Origin: Winogradskyella sp.
GTDB lineage: Bacteria > Bacteroidota > Bacteroidia > Flavobacteriales > Flavobacteriaceae
Reading direction: 5' to 3'
Assembly: GCA_013003655.1 (NCBI GenBank)
Contig: JABDIQ010000128.1
Span: forward strand, 1-36,407
Length of the DNA stretch: 36,407 bases
The number at the start of each line of letters is the position of its first letter. Positions within the stretch are counted from its first letter, which is position 1. Shown piece after piece: positions 18,416 through 27,700 of the stretch. The translations under genes were made by a program, and so were the position numbers. Below the pieces are notes generated by a model. The model saw only the letters and a program-made list of their open reading frames with translations, made no database searches and had not been told where the DNA came from.

Positions 18416-19555
18416 ATGAAAGTCTTACTTTTTGGCGAATTTAATCGCGCTCATTGGAATATAAAGAAAGGGTTAGAGAAACTTGGTCATACAGCTATTG
18501 TAGCAGGAACTTGTGACGGCTTTAAAAAAGTAGAGGTTGATATTGAATTTAAGAATCGTTACAACTCTTATATTCTGAGAAAAGTGCGCTATGCACTAAT
18601 GAAACTCTTTAAGATTGATCTTCATGCCATTTCTATTAAAAAGCAAATAAGATCACATCAAACAGAATTAAGCGGCTATGATGTCATTCAATTCATAAAT
18701 GAAGCGCCTTTTGATTTTTACAGGAAGGATCAATTAGATATTTTTAAGTGGTTAAGCCAGTGGAATAATAACGTTTATTTACTCTCTGCAGGACTAGATT
18801 ATCCGAGTGTAAAATATGCCCACGATAAAAAATTTAGATATTCTGTACTCTCAGCTTATTTTGATGGTAAAGGCAGTGCCTGGGACTTTTCTCCAGCTTT
18901 AAGTTATTTGTCTAACGAACACAAGGTGTTACATGATTATATTTTTAAAACCATTAATGGTGTTATTGCCAATGATCTTGATTACCACATACCGTTGCAA
19001 GGATGGACTAAATACTTGGGTATGATTCCTCACGCCATTAACACGGACGAGTTGCACTATCAGCCCCAAAAGATTGATGATAAAATTGTCATTTTTCATG
19101 GTATAAATAATAGGAATTATTATAAAAAAGGTAATGATTTTTTTGAAGCTGCTTTAGACATTGTCAACAAAACACATGCTAACAAAATAGAGATTATAAC
19201 TGTGAGGAGCTTACCCTACAAAGACTATTTAAAAGCATATCATAAAGCTCATATACTGCTAGATCAGGTTTACGCCTACGACCAAGGATTTAATGCTTTA
19301 GAAGCCATGGCAAGAGGTATTGTTGTCTTTACAGGCGCAGAAAAAGAATGGTTAGACTATTATGGGCTGATGGAAGATACTATAGCAATAAATGCTTTAC
19401 CAAATGCAAATGCTATAGCAGAAAAACTCATCTGGTTAATAGATAATCCAGATAAGATAAAAACCATTTCTAAAAATGCTCGTGCTTTTGTAGAAAAAGA
19501 ACATCACTATATTACGCTGGCTTCTAAATATGTTGAAACTTGGAATGCTAATTAA
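18416..19555 (+). CDS. GT-B glycosyltransferase
   Basis: 379 aa; HGINNRNYYKKGNDFFEAALDIV, AHILLDQVYAYDQGFNALEAMARGIVVFTG, C-terminal ISKNARAFVEKEHHY. Confidence 0.85.
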   Translation: MKVLLFGEFNRAHWNIKKGLEKLGHTAIVAGTCDGFKKVEVDIEFKNRYNSYILRKVRYALMKLFKIDLHAISIKKQIRSHQTELSGYDVIQFINEAPFDFYRKDQLDIFKWLSQWNNNVYLLSAGLDYPSVKYAHDKKFRYSVLSAYFDGKGSAWDFSPALSYLSNEHKVLHDYIFKTINGVIANDLDYHIPLQGWTKYLGMIPHAINTDELHYQPQKIDDKIVIFHGINNRNYYKKGNDFFEAALDIVNKTHANKIEIITVRSLPYKDYLKAYHKAHILLDQVYAYDQGFNALEAMARGIVVFTGAEKEWLDYYGLMEDTIAINALPNANAIAEKLIWLIDNPDKIKTISKNARAFVEKEHHYITLASKYVETWNAN

Positions 19556-20832
19556 GTATCCTGTTTTACAAAGTAGTACTTAACGGCACCAATTACCACG
19601 ATTAAGTAGATAATGTATCTTAAAAAGTGAGCAATAACTACACCCTCTGTGCCATAAGGACCTATAAGTAGTTGTGAGAAAATATAAAATAAACCAAGAG
19701 AAATTATTTCGGTAAATACAAAAGTCTTCACCATTTTTTTAGCAATAAACTGATGGGCGAGCACTAATGAACATAGACGAATAAAATCACCTAATAATTG
19801 CCATTTGAACAGAGTAGTCATGCCCGTAAAATCTGGATATATGATTTCTATTATAAAATCTCTAAAAACGTAAACCAAAACCATTCCCACACCAAAAATA
19901 GGTAAGATGGTTTTATAAATACTGAGCACTTCAGTTTTAAATGCTGTTTCCGTTTTGATTTCAGCAAATCTAGGCAGTACGTAAAGTGTAAATAGACCAG
20001 TTGCAAATACCATGTAATTTTTAGAGATAAAAGTCATTGCTGTCCAATAACCAGCTTCAGCGATATTGAGCTGTCTTGTAATGAGTGTTCGTATATCCAA
20101 CTCTATATAGTTAATAAGAAAAGTGGATACAAAGGACATTACAGTAAAGGCTAATAGCCTATTTGTAAATGAAAAATTGAGGGTGAGCTTTTTAAACGTA
20201 ATGTATTGAGATAGTGTTTTTTTATAAAGCACCAGTATAACAATCAACTGAATAATTGGTGCTAAGATCACAGCAATCAACAGTCCCTCGATTTTATAAT
20301 TAATGAGGCAGATAACTAAAAATAATGCTGACAGCAAATAGGTTGCTAAATCTATTTTAGCATAGGTCTTATAAGCTGATAATCCATTTATAACGCCATA
20401 AAATATTCTGTTTAATCCAATACTAGGAACGATTATAGCAAGCAGCTTAAAAATAAATGTGTATTCAAGAGAATTAAATAAGTACTGGCTTATAAATTCT
20501 GCTCCAAAGAATAGGGCTACTCCCGAGACTAGTGTACCAATAAGTGACAAGAAAAAGGAAGCAGAAAATAGTTTAACAAGTGTAGCTTCGTCTTGCTTAA
20601 ACTCTGACAAATACTTTACAATGCCATTAAAAACCCCTAATGTTGATATGCTAGATAGCATATTCATTACATTTCTTATTTGTCCTAAAGCCGCCACTCC
20701 AGACTCACCAACAGTAACAGCTAATAATCGCTGAACTCCTAAAGACACAATTAACCGAATCCCAATGACAGATGCATTAAGAGATGTAATCTTTAATATG
20801 AGATTGTTGGAGATAAATTTTGGTAGTTTCAC
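19552..20832 (-). CDS. O-antigen translocase (Wzx-like flippase), paralogue 2
   Basis: 426 aa polytopic protein, GTG start; LLAVTVGESGVAALGQIRNVMNMLSSISTLGVFNGIVKYLSEFK; similar to its neighbour 20842-22146. Confidence 0.88.
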   Translation of the reverse strand: MKLPKFISNNLILKITSLNASVIGIRLIVSLGVQRLLAVTVGESGVAALGQIRNVMNMLSSISTLGVFNGIVKYLSEFKQDEATLVKLFSASFFLSLIGTLVSGVALFFGAEFISQYLFNSLEYTFIFKLLAIIVPSIGLNRIFYGVINGLSAYKTYAKIDLATYLLSALFLVICLINYKIEGLLIAVILAPIIQLIVILVLYKKTLSQYITFKKLTLNFSFTNRLLAFTVMSFVSTFLINYIELDIRTLITRQLNIAEAGYWTAMTFISKNYMVFATGLFTLYVLPRFAEIKTETAFKTEVLSIYKTILPIFGVGMVLVYVFRDFIIEIIYPDFTGMTTLFKWQLLGDFIRLCSLVLAHQFIAKKMVKTFVFTEIISLGLFYIFSQLLIGPYGTEGVVIAHFLRYIIYLIVVIGAVKYYFVKQDT

Positions 20833-20841
20833 AGCTGAAGA

Positions 20842-22146
20842 TTAAGTATTATCAGACTCTGTTATTACTCCAAATAGAGAACTACTAAAAAGCAACAATA
20901 CAATGAGGAAGTGTAAAAAATAACTAAAACAATGTCCTATTACTGCACCTTGAATACCATAAAGATCAATAAAGTATATACTCGAAAAGTAGAGGATTAC
21001 AAATAGAAATATCTCGAGTATAATAAAATGCGTAAACATTTTTTTAGCTAAAAACTGATATGCAATAACCATGGATAAAACTCTAAGGAAATCTCCTGCA
21101 ATTTGCCATGCAAACAGGCTTTCAACCTGTCTAAATTCGGGTGTAAAAATGACATTTATTATTACGTTTCTTATAAGAAAAATTGTGACAAGCATTACTG
21201 CAAAAACTGGCATTACAGATTTATAAAAATTCCATACTTCTTTTCTAAATTCTGATCGCGTGTGTATTTCTGCGAATCGTGGTATGATGTAAAGTGCCAT
21301 TAACGAATTAATAAACATAAGATAATACTCACTTATTCTGTTCATGGCTTCCCAATAACCTGCCGCCTTTATACCAACATTTGAGATCACATAATTACGA
21401 ATTAAAATAAGTACAATGGGTATTGCTATTGAAGAAACAATAGCCATAATAGCGTAAGGACTTAACTTGTTCAAAATGGTTGAGCTCATGTTGGTTATTT
21501 TCACCAATGAGGTGAAATTCTTCCTATTTAAAATCCCAACAAGAGTTATTAAAAAGATGAGCGATGGAGTTATAACCACAGCAATTAAAGCTCCATCAAT
21601 ATTGTCTTGCCAAATGAGCAGCAAGGTGATAAGCAGTCCTAATATCTGCCCAATGATATTAATGATCAGTAAAATTTTATATTTAGAGAAGCCATTCATT
21701 ATAGAAAAGCTAAACATGTTTAATGCGTAGAATGGCAGGGCAATAGCTAAAACTTCAATAACATATGCGTAATTATAACTTTCTGAAAACAAGAAGTCAT
21801 TAATTATATGTGCATTGTAATAGCACACAAACGACATGAGAATTGAAGTAAAAAAACCAAGGTAAAAAACCGTCGATAAGGTTTTGCTTAACGTATTTAT
21901 ATCGTCCTTATATTGACCAATATATTTTACCAGACCATTGTAAAAACCTGCAATAGAAAATGATTGAACAGCACTTAAAAAGTTTCTTAGATTACCAATG
22001 AGTGCCATCCCTTCAGCACCAATAAAAACAGCAATAGCTTTAGATGTTAAAAGACCAGCTAATATTTTTATACCAATAGTAATAGAATTAAGATTGGCCA
22101 CCTTAAACAAAACATTAGCGTTTATGTATTCTAATAGCTTTTTCAA
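20842..22146 (-). CDS. O-antigen translocase (Wzx-like flippase), paralogue 1
   Basis: 434 aa polytopic protein, TTG start; AIAVFIGAEGMALIGNLRNFLSAVQSFSIAGFYNGLVKYIGQYKDD. Confidence 0.88.
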   Translation of the reverse strand: MKKLLEYINANVLFKVANLNSITIGIKILAGLLTSKAIAVFIGAEGMALIGNLRNFLSAVQSFSIAGFYNGLVKYIGQYKDDINTLSKTLSTVFYLGFFTSILMSFVCYYNAHIINDFLFSESYNYAYVIEVLAIALPFYALNMFSFSIMNGFSKYKILLIINIIGQILGLLITLLLIWQDNIDGALIAVVITPSLIFLITLVGILNRKNFTSLVKITNMSSTILNKLSPYAIMAIVSSIAIPIVLILIRNYVISNVGIKAAGYWEAMNRISEYYLMFINSLMALYIIPRFAEIHTRSEFRKEVWNFYKSVMPVFAVMLVTIFLIRNVIINVIFTPEFRQVESLFAWQIAGDFLRVLSMVIAYQFLAKKMFTHFIILEIFLFVILYFSSIYFIDLYGIQGAVIGHCFSYFLHFLIVLLLFSSSLFGVITESDNT

Positions 22147-23244
22147 TTAATAGCGGTTTAAGGTGTTTATAACATAAGTTACTTCTTCATCTGACATAAT
22201 GGGATTAAGTGGAATACTTATACATGTATTATGAATGGTTTCGGTTATTGGTAGATGAACTGAGTTAAAATCCTTTAATGCGTTTTGCTGATGAGGCGCA
22301 ATTGGATAGTGAATAACAAAGCCCACATGATACTTCTCTAGATAACTCATAAATACTTCTCTATTTTCAACCCTTACAACGAATGCATAAAACACGTGCG
22401 CCTGTTGTACCTCAACAAATGGTAAAATTATTTTATCATTTGAAATCTGCTTTAAGTATCTCTGTGCTATCGTTCTTCGCTTTTCATTATCGTTATTGAG
22501 CTGCTTAAGTTTTATAGATAGGATACCTGCTTGTAAACTATCTAATCTACTATTTACGCCAATAGTTTCATTAATATATTTTTTATGACTTCCGTAATTT
22601 CTTAATAACGCAACCCTGTTAAACAGTTCTTTATCATTTGTGGTAACTGCACCACCATCCCCAAGTGCACCTAAATTTTTACTAGGATAAAAGCTAAATG
22701 CCGCAGCGTCACCTATGGCTCCAGCCATTGAATTATCTCTGTTTTTTGCACCATGAGCTTGCGCGGCATCTTCAATAAGTAACAGATTATTCGTTTTAGC
22801 TAAAGTTGTAATATATGGATCTGCAAGTTGGCCATATAAATGAACGATTATAATAGCTTTTACCTGTTCATTGAGATGCGATTTAATACCCTCTGCGGTG
22901 AGGTTGTACGTCTGCAAAGAAGGCTCTACCAAGATTGGTTTTAATCCTGCATGAATGACGGACAATATTGTAGCTATAAACGTATTGGCTGGAACAATAA
23001 CATGATCGCCAGGATTTAGCTTACCAAGATGTACATAGCCTTTCAAAATTAGGGTTAGTGCATCTAATCCATTGCCAACTCCAAGACAATGAGAGGCGCC
23101 ACAATACTGAGCAAATTCAGTTTCAAATGTTATTACTTTATTGCCTAGTATGTACTGCGATTCAATTATTAGATCGTTGAATTCTGCCTTAAAAGCGGCT
23201 TCAAATCGTGCATTTAGTTTATGTAAATCTAAGTACTTAACCAC
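22147..23244 (-). CDS. fdtB: DegT/DnrJ/EryC1/StrS PLP-dependent sugar aminotransferase, FdtB-like
   Basis: 365 aa; YCGASHCLGVGNGLDALTLILKG, VIVPANTFIATILSVIHAGLKPILVEP, LLIEDAAQAHGA, FSFYPSKNLGALGDGGAVTTND, GVNSRLDSLQAGILSIKL. Confidence 0.9.
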   Translation of the reverse strand: MVKYLDLHKLNARFEAAFKAEFNDLIIESQYILGNKVITFETEFAQYCGASHCLGVGNGLDALTLILKGYVHLGKLNPGDHVIVPANTFIATILSVIHAGLKPILVEPSLQTYNLTAEGIKSHLNEQVKAIIIVHLYGQLADPYITTLAKTNNLLLIEDAAQAHGAKNRDNSMAGAIGDAAAFSFYPSKNLGALGDGGAVTTNDKELFNRVALLRNYGSHKKYINETIGVNSRLDSLQAGILSIKLKQLNNDNEKRRTIAQRYLKQISNDKIILPFVEVQQAHVFYAFVVRVENREVFMSYLEKYHVGFVIHYPIAPHQQNALKDFNSVHLPITETIHNTCISIPLNPIMSDEEVTYVINTLNRY

Positions 23245-24187
23245 TAATTTTAAGTTTATAAAAATGCTGATGAAACTCTTTACATCCTAGCTCTTGTTTC
23301 TGCCTTAATAAGCCTTCATTATATCCTTTAGGATGTTCTTCATCTCTAACTGTTCCCATTGAAAAAAATGATTTACCTTCAGCCTTATACTTATTAATTA
23401 AAGTAATAAATAGGTACTCTAGTGCTCGCATCTGTTCGCCTGTTTCAGTTGTTGCACCATATTGAGACTTCACTATTCGACCTTTGTCAAAAATAGTAAT
23501 ACCAGCCAAAATTGTTTTATTTAATAGGATATTATACTGTTTTATCTGTTGTGGAAACCTTTTTTTTAATAGCATAATTTCTTTTAGGCTATGAACTGGC
23601 TTAACACCGTGCTTTTCGTTTAGCCTAGGCACTAATATATTCTCCCAAAACATAGTGAAGTCTTGAGTCTCTTCAATCTTGAATCCCGTTTCTTGATGTC
23701 GTCTAAAATGTTTTCGCTTAGTTTTGTGTATTTCAATGGGTTGGTAGTAATCTATAGCCAACACTTTATCCGTTCTATAAAGTTCGGTAGCTTTAGTGTT
23801 TATATAAGTCTCTATTGCCTTACTTATGTCTGAATGATAGAATCCTGGTAAGCCTTTTAGGTGAAATTCCTGAACATTAGTCGTCTTCAAGTAATCCAGA
23901 AAAGCATTGATCATAGGTTCTACATCTGTTGCATTTAGGGATTGCTCAACAACAAAACCACCATAGGTTAATCCTTGATGAGAGTAGAGTGTATTGTTTT
24001 TGATGTTTGCAGGAAATACAGCTATAAGCCTATCATTTTTATAGACTAGTAAGGAAGCATCTTTAAATCTATCACTGTGATACTCCATAAACTCTCTATA
24101 AAACAAAAATGAAGTATTAGGCGAAGTTGAAACCAGTTTGTTCCAATCTTCAAGAAGACTCGAATTGTATGAGACTATTTTATAAAT
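23237..24187 (-). CDS. FemAB/GNAT-like acyl/aminoacyl transferase; 5' end uncertain (possible ATT start)
   Basis: The listed ORF (23237-24106, TTG) starts inside apparently coding sequence. The frame stays open up to TAA at 24202-24200 and reads ENQLIYKIVSYNSSLLEDWNKLVSTSPNTSF before LFYREFMEYHSDRFKDASLLVYKNDRLIAVFPANI. No ATG/GTG/TTG in the extension. Confidence 0.75.
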   Translation of the reverse strand: MYKIVSYNSSLLEDWNKLVSTSPNTSFLFYREFMEYHSDRFKDASLLVYKNDRLIAVFPANIKNNTLYSHQGLTYGGFVVEQSLNATDVEPMINAFLDYLKTTNVQEFHLKGLPGFYHSDISKAIETYINTKATELYRTDKVLAIDYYQPIEIHKTKRKHFRRHQETGFKIEETQDFTMFWENILVPRLNEKHGVKPVHSLKEIMLLKKRFPQQIKQYNILLNKTILAGITIFDKGRIVKSQYGATTETGEQMRALEYLFITLINKYKAEGKSFFSMGTVRDEEHPKGYNEGLLRQKQELGCKEFHQHFYKLKISG

Positions 24188-24277
24188 AAGTTGGTTCTCT
24201 TAGGTTAAAACGACGTGAAAATACAAATTTCGATGGTTTATAATTTTGTTTTCCACGTTTAATTAGAGCTTATCGCT

Positions 24278-25222
24278 CTACTCCTCTTCCAATTTTAAAT
24301 TGGTAGATGCTATAACATACAACGGCCTTTCTTTAACATTGTTATTTATTCGGCTTATGTATTCGCCAATAATACCTATCGATATAAGTTGAATACCACC
24401 AATAAACATAACGCTAATGATGAGCGATGTCCAGCCTGTAATAGTCTGTTTTAGAATAAAATGCGAAAAAATTGCAAATAAAATAACCAAAAACGAAAAG
24501 AATGAAATAATAAATCCGAGTCTACTTACAAACAACAATGGTTTATCAGAAAAGCCCGTAATACCATCAAATGCAAGTTTAAACATCTTACTATAACTAT
24601 AGGACGACGTGCCGCCTTTACGAGATTCTCTCTGAAACAACACATGGGTTTGCTTGAGTCCTATCCATGCTATTTGTCCACGCAAGAATTTGTCTTGCTC
24701 TTTCATTTTGTTAAGTACATTCACCACTTTTTGGTCAATGAGCCTAAAATCTCCTGTATCCACTGGTATATCAACCTTGGTTAGTTTATTGAGAATTCTG
24801 TAGAATAGCTTGGCCGTTAATTTTTTTAACGCAGATTCACCCTTTCTCCCATCGCGCTTAGCATAAACCACATCATAGCCTTTTTTGTAAGTAGCGTACA
24901 ATGATTTAATAAGTTCTGGCGGATCTTGCAAGTCACTATCGATAATGACAGTACATTTTGATTTGCAGTGTTTTAATCCTGCAGAAACCGCTACTTGATG
25001 TCCAAAATTTCGACTAAAATTAATGTAGAATATCTTTTCATTCAATTCAGCGAATTCTAATATTTTTGACGCCGAATTATCTGTACTTCCGTCGTTTATA
25101 AAAATAATCTCATAGGAGTCAGTTATGCTTTTCAGTGTGTCTGTTAATCGCTGATAGAGTTCATCTAAATTCGAAGACTCATTAAAAACAGGAATGATAA
25201 CTGAGAGATCTTTATTAGTCAT
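24278..25222 (-). CDS. GT2 polyprenyl-phosphate glycosyltransferase (GtrB/DPM1-like)
   Basis: 314 aa; LSVIIPVFNESSNLDELYQRL, INDGSTDNSA, NFSRNFGHQVAVSAGLKH, VIIDSDLQDPPEL, two C-terminal TM segments. Confidence 0.92.
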   Translation of the reverse strand: MTNKDLSVIIPVFNESSNLDELYQRLTDTLKSITDSYEIIFINDGSTDNSASKILEFAELNEKIFYINFSRNFGHQVAVSAGLKHCKSKCTVIIDSDLQDPPELIKSLYATYKKGYDVVYAKRDGRKGESALKKLTAKLFYRILNKLTKVDIPVDTGDFRLIDQKVVNVLNKMKEQDKFLRGQIAWIGLKQTHVLFQRESRKGGTSSYSYSKMFKLAFDGITGFSDKPLLFVSRLGFIISFFSFLVILFAIFSHFILKQTITGWTSLIISVMFIGGIQLISIGIIGEYISRINNNVKERPLYVIASTNLKLEEE

Positions 25223-25231
25223 TTTTAGAGT

Positions 25232-26965
25232 TTATTTCGCAGGATGATTGACTTTATATATGTTAAAATAAGAATTACTCCAAACAATCTCATAATTATG
25301 AGATATTAAAAATTGCTGCAGTATTTTATTCTTATAAATTCTACTTTCATTATCTGCATGCGGAGTTGTCGACAAATAGTTAAGTTTTGGCTCAGAAAAA
25401 GCTATAATCGTCTCAAATTTTTGCGCTACAATCACAGGTAATTCATCTTTGTCTTGTGATGCCATGTCTAATTTTCTTTCAAATGACGCATCATCGTATA
25501 GCCAGACCCACGGATTACCTAAATAAGGTTTAGTTTCCGTAAGGTAATGGATCAATGGTATATTATCATATGCCAAAATGTAATCATTGGGTTGTGCAAC
25601 CTCCTTTAAATGAAACAATACTTCATTTAAAATTTCGGCGCGTTCTTCAGTCGTATATACATGTTTCAAATATTTTGAATTGACTGATGCTGTTTTCTCT
25701 AATCGACTTCCTGGATCAAAATATGCTTCATTAAAAACTCTGTAAACTTTAATACTAAAAAAGGAAACTACTATAGCAATTATAATAATATTAGACGGCC
25801 ATTTGTACTCCACTGACCTCATTTTCAATTTAGATAATAGCAAGATTGCATAAAAAAATAACGGTAAGGATAACCATATAGCCATATAACCACTGCTAAT
25901 AACACCACCTGCACTGCCCAATGGTAAAACCAACAAAATCAAAAGAGCTGCCAAGGCAACACATCTAAAAATATCAGATTCTTGTTTTCTTATAATAACA
26001 ACCAAACAACCTATTAAAGACAACACATATATGGCATAAATGGTATGTTGATTGTAAAACCAATAACCGTATACCACTACTCCAGCAACTAAGAGTATGC
26101 CTTTACCAACTGATTTACTATTTAGGAATTTTGAAAGAAGTATAAGCACTGCTGTTAGAATTCCAAATTTTACGAACGACCCTAAAATGGTTTTATAATT
26201 TAAAAACTGAATTGAAATAAGATCCGAAAAATTATGAGAACTATCACTGGCTGTACCAAGATCTGTAAGTGTTTCTAAGGCACTACTAAAAATAGACCAT
26301 TGACCCAGAACCACTATGAGTAACACCATTGCAGTAGCTCCTAAACCTATACCCAACACATACTGAAGTGTTGATTTTAAAATTACATGAACTGACGTTT
26401 TTGATATCATTCCAAAAAACGGAATTACAGCTATTAATGCTAAGAGACTTAGGTTGGTGAGTCTTGCAAAAATATTTACGCCTATCACTAAACCTGCAAT
26501 TATAAACCAGGACGATCCCTGCTCTCGCAATGCTTTAATTAAAAAATAAACACCTGTTACAGTTAGTAGTGCTGTTAATTGATTGTGATAAAAGACCAAG
26601 AAGCCAAAATCATAAATAAACAGTGCCATCAAAAGACCAATAATGACGTACTGAGTTTTTAAATAAGGTTTAAGCACATAAAATCCTACGATATAGGTCA
26701 AGGTGTTTACAATGATTGCCAATAATTTAAAGGAAAGCATCCCAGCACCATCAAAGGTCTCATACCATATACCACCAATAAAACCAGCCAGCCAGTACAT
26801 AAAGTTATATTCTACAGACTCTGGATGATTAAAGAATTGTTGATAGAACGTTAACATAAATCCATCATCACAAACGTCAATACCTTGAAATGCCAATAGC
26901 AATTGAACGGTAACAGCGAGGACTATTGACCAGATGAATGTGCTTTTTATTAATGGAATTTTCAA
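25232..26965 (-). CDS. Polytopic membrane protein, possible GT-C glycosyltransferase
   Basis: 577 aa, about ten TM segments, acidic motif DVCDDGFML after TM1, directly upstream (9 bp) of the GtrB-like gene. Confidence 0.7.
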   Translation of the reverse strand: MKIPLIKSTFIWSIVLAVTVQLLLAFQGIDVCDDGFMLTFYQQFFNHPESVEYNFMYWLAGFIGGIWYETFDGAGMLSFKLLAIIVNTLTYIVGFYVLKPYLKTQYVIIGLLMALFIYDFGFLVFYHNQLTALLTVTGVYFLIKALREQGSSWFIIAGLVIGVNIFARLTNLSLLALIAVIPFFGMISKTSVHVILKSTLQYVLGIGLGATAMVLLIVVLGQWSIFSSALETLTDLGTASDSSHNFSDLISIQFLNYKTILGSFVKFGILTAVLILLSKFLNSKSVGKGILLVAGVVVYGYWFYNQHTIYAIYVLSLIGCLVVIIRKQESDIFRCVALAALLILLVLPLGSAGGVISSGYMAIWLSLPLFFYAILLLSKLKMRSVEYKWPSNIIIIAIVVSFFSIKVYRVFNEAYFDPGSRLEKTASVNSKYLKHVYTTEERAEILNEVLFHLKEVAQPNDYILAYDNIPLIHYLTETKPYLGNPWVWLYDDASFERKLDMASQDKDELPVIVAQKFETIIAFSEPKLNYLSTTPHADNESRIYKNKILQQFLISHNYEIVWSNSYFNIYKVNHPAK

Positions 26966-27065
26966 ATCTTAGTGAATGAATAATGTCTCCTACAAAAATA
27001 GAAACATAATTTAGCTAGAGACTTACAGCGCAATTTAATTTTCTTTTAGGATGAAAGCTTTATTT

Positions 27066-27073
27066 TAGCTTTG
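27066..27073 (+). promoter_or_regulatory. Bacteroidetes-type -7 box (TAnnTTTG)
   Basis: TAGCTTTG 16 bp upstream of the ATG at 27090; no clear -33 TTG seen. Confidence 0.4.
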
Positions 27074-27089
27074 CGAATTAATACCATCA

Positions 27090-27698
27090 ATGACTCAAAT
27101 AGATCCTAGGGCAATCTTAAAACATCCACTAATATATACCACGTATCAAAAATTAGTAGGTGGTTATAAGGCGCGTCAATTATTTGTAGAGAACATACTT
27201 GAAGTGAAAGCAGGTCAAAAGATCTTAGATATTGGCTGTGGACCTGGTGATATTCTAGACTTTCTGCCAGAAGTAGACTATACCGGAATTGATATTGATG
27301 CTCAGTATATAAATAAGGCCAAAGAGAAATACGGTGAACATGGCGAATTCATTTGTACTACAGTTGAACAATACCAATTAACATCGCCTCTCTCTTTTGA
27401 TCTTGTTATCGCGGCTGGTGTTTTACATCATGTTGATGATACGCAAGCTACAGTACTTTTAAAACTAGCTAAAGCGGCTAAAAAACCGCATGGGCGCTTT
27501 GTGTCTATGGATGGCTGTTTTATACCTCAACAAAATAAAATCTCTAAATATCTTATACAGAAAGATAGAGGTGAATATGTGCGCACCTCTGATGCATACA
27601 AAAAATTAGCTGAACCCATATTTGATAATGTAAAAGCTACAATTGAAGAATCATTTTTCAATATTCCATACACACTTCTTATTTTAGATTGCCAATAA
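27090..27698 (+). CDS. Class I SAM-dependent methyltransferase
   Basis: 202 aa; KILDIGCGPGDILDFLPEVDYTGIDIDAQYINKA, AAGVLHHVDD. Confidence 0.92.
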   Translation: MTQIDPRAILKHPLIYTTYQKLVGGYKARQLFVENILEVKAGQKILDIGCGPGDILDFLPEVDYTGIDIDAQYINKAKEKYGEHGEFICTTVEQYQLTSPLSFDLVIAAGVLHHVDDTQATVLLKLAKAAKKPHGRFVSMDGCFIPQQNKISKYLIQKDRGEYVRTSDAYKKLAEPIFDNVKATIEESFFNIPYTLLILDCQ

Positions 27699-27700
27699 TT

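Noticed and set aside
20459-21730. Plus-strand ORFs (91 and 87 aa) opposite the wzx genes
   Set aside because: Shadow ORFs antisense to clear polytopic membrane proteins.
24241-24278. Short inverted repeat AGAGC-TTATC-GCTCT as terminator or regulatory hairpin
   Set aside because: Only a 5-bp stem and no T run; not sufficient.
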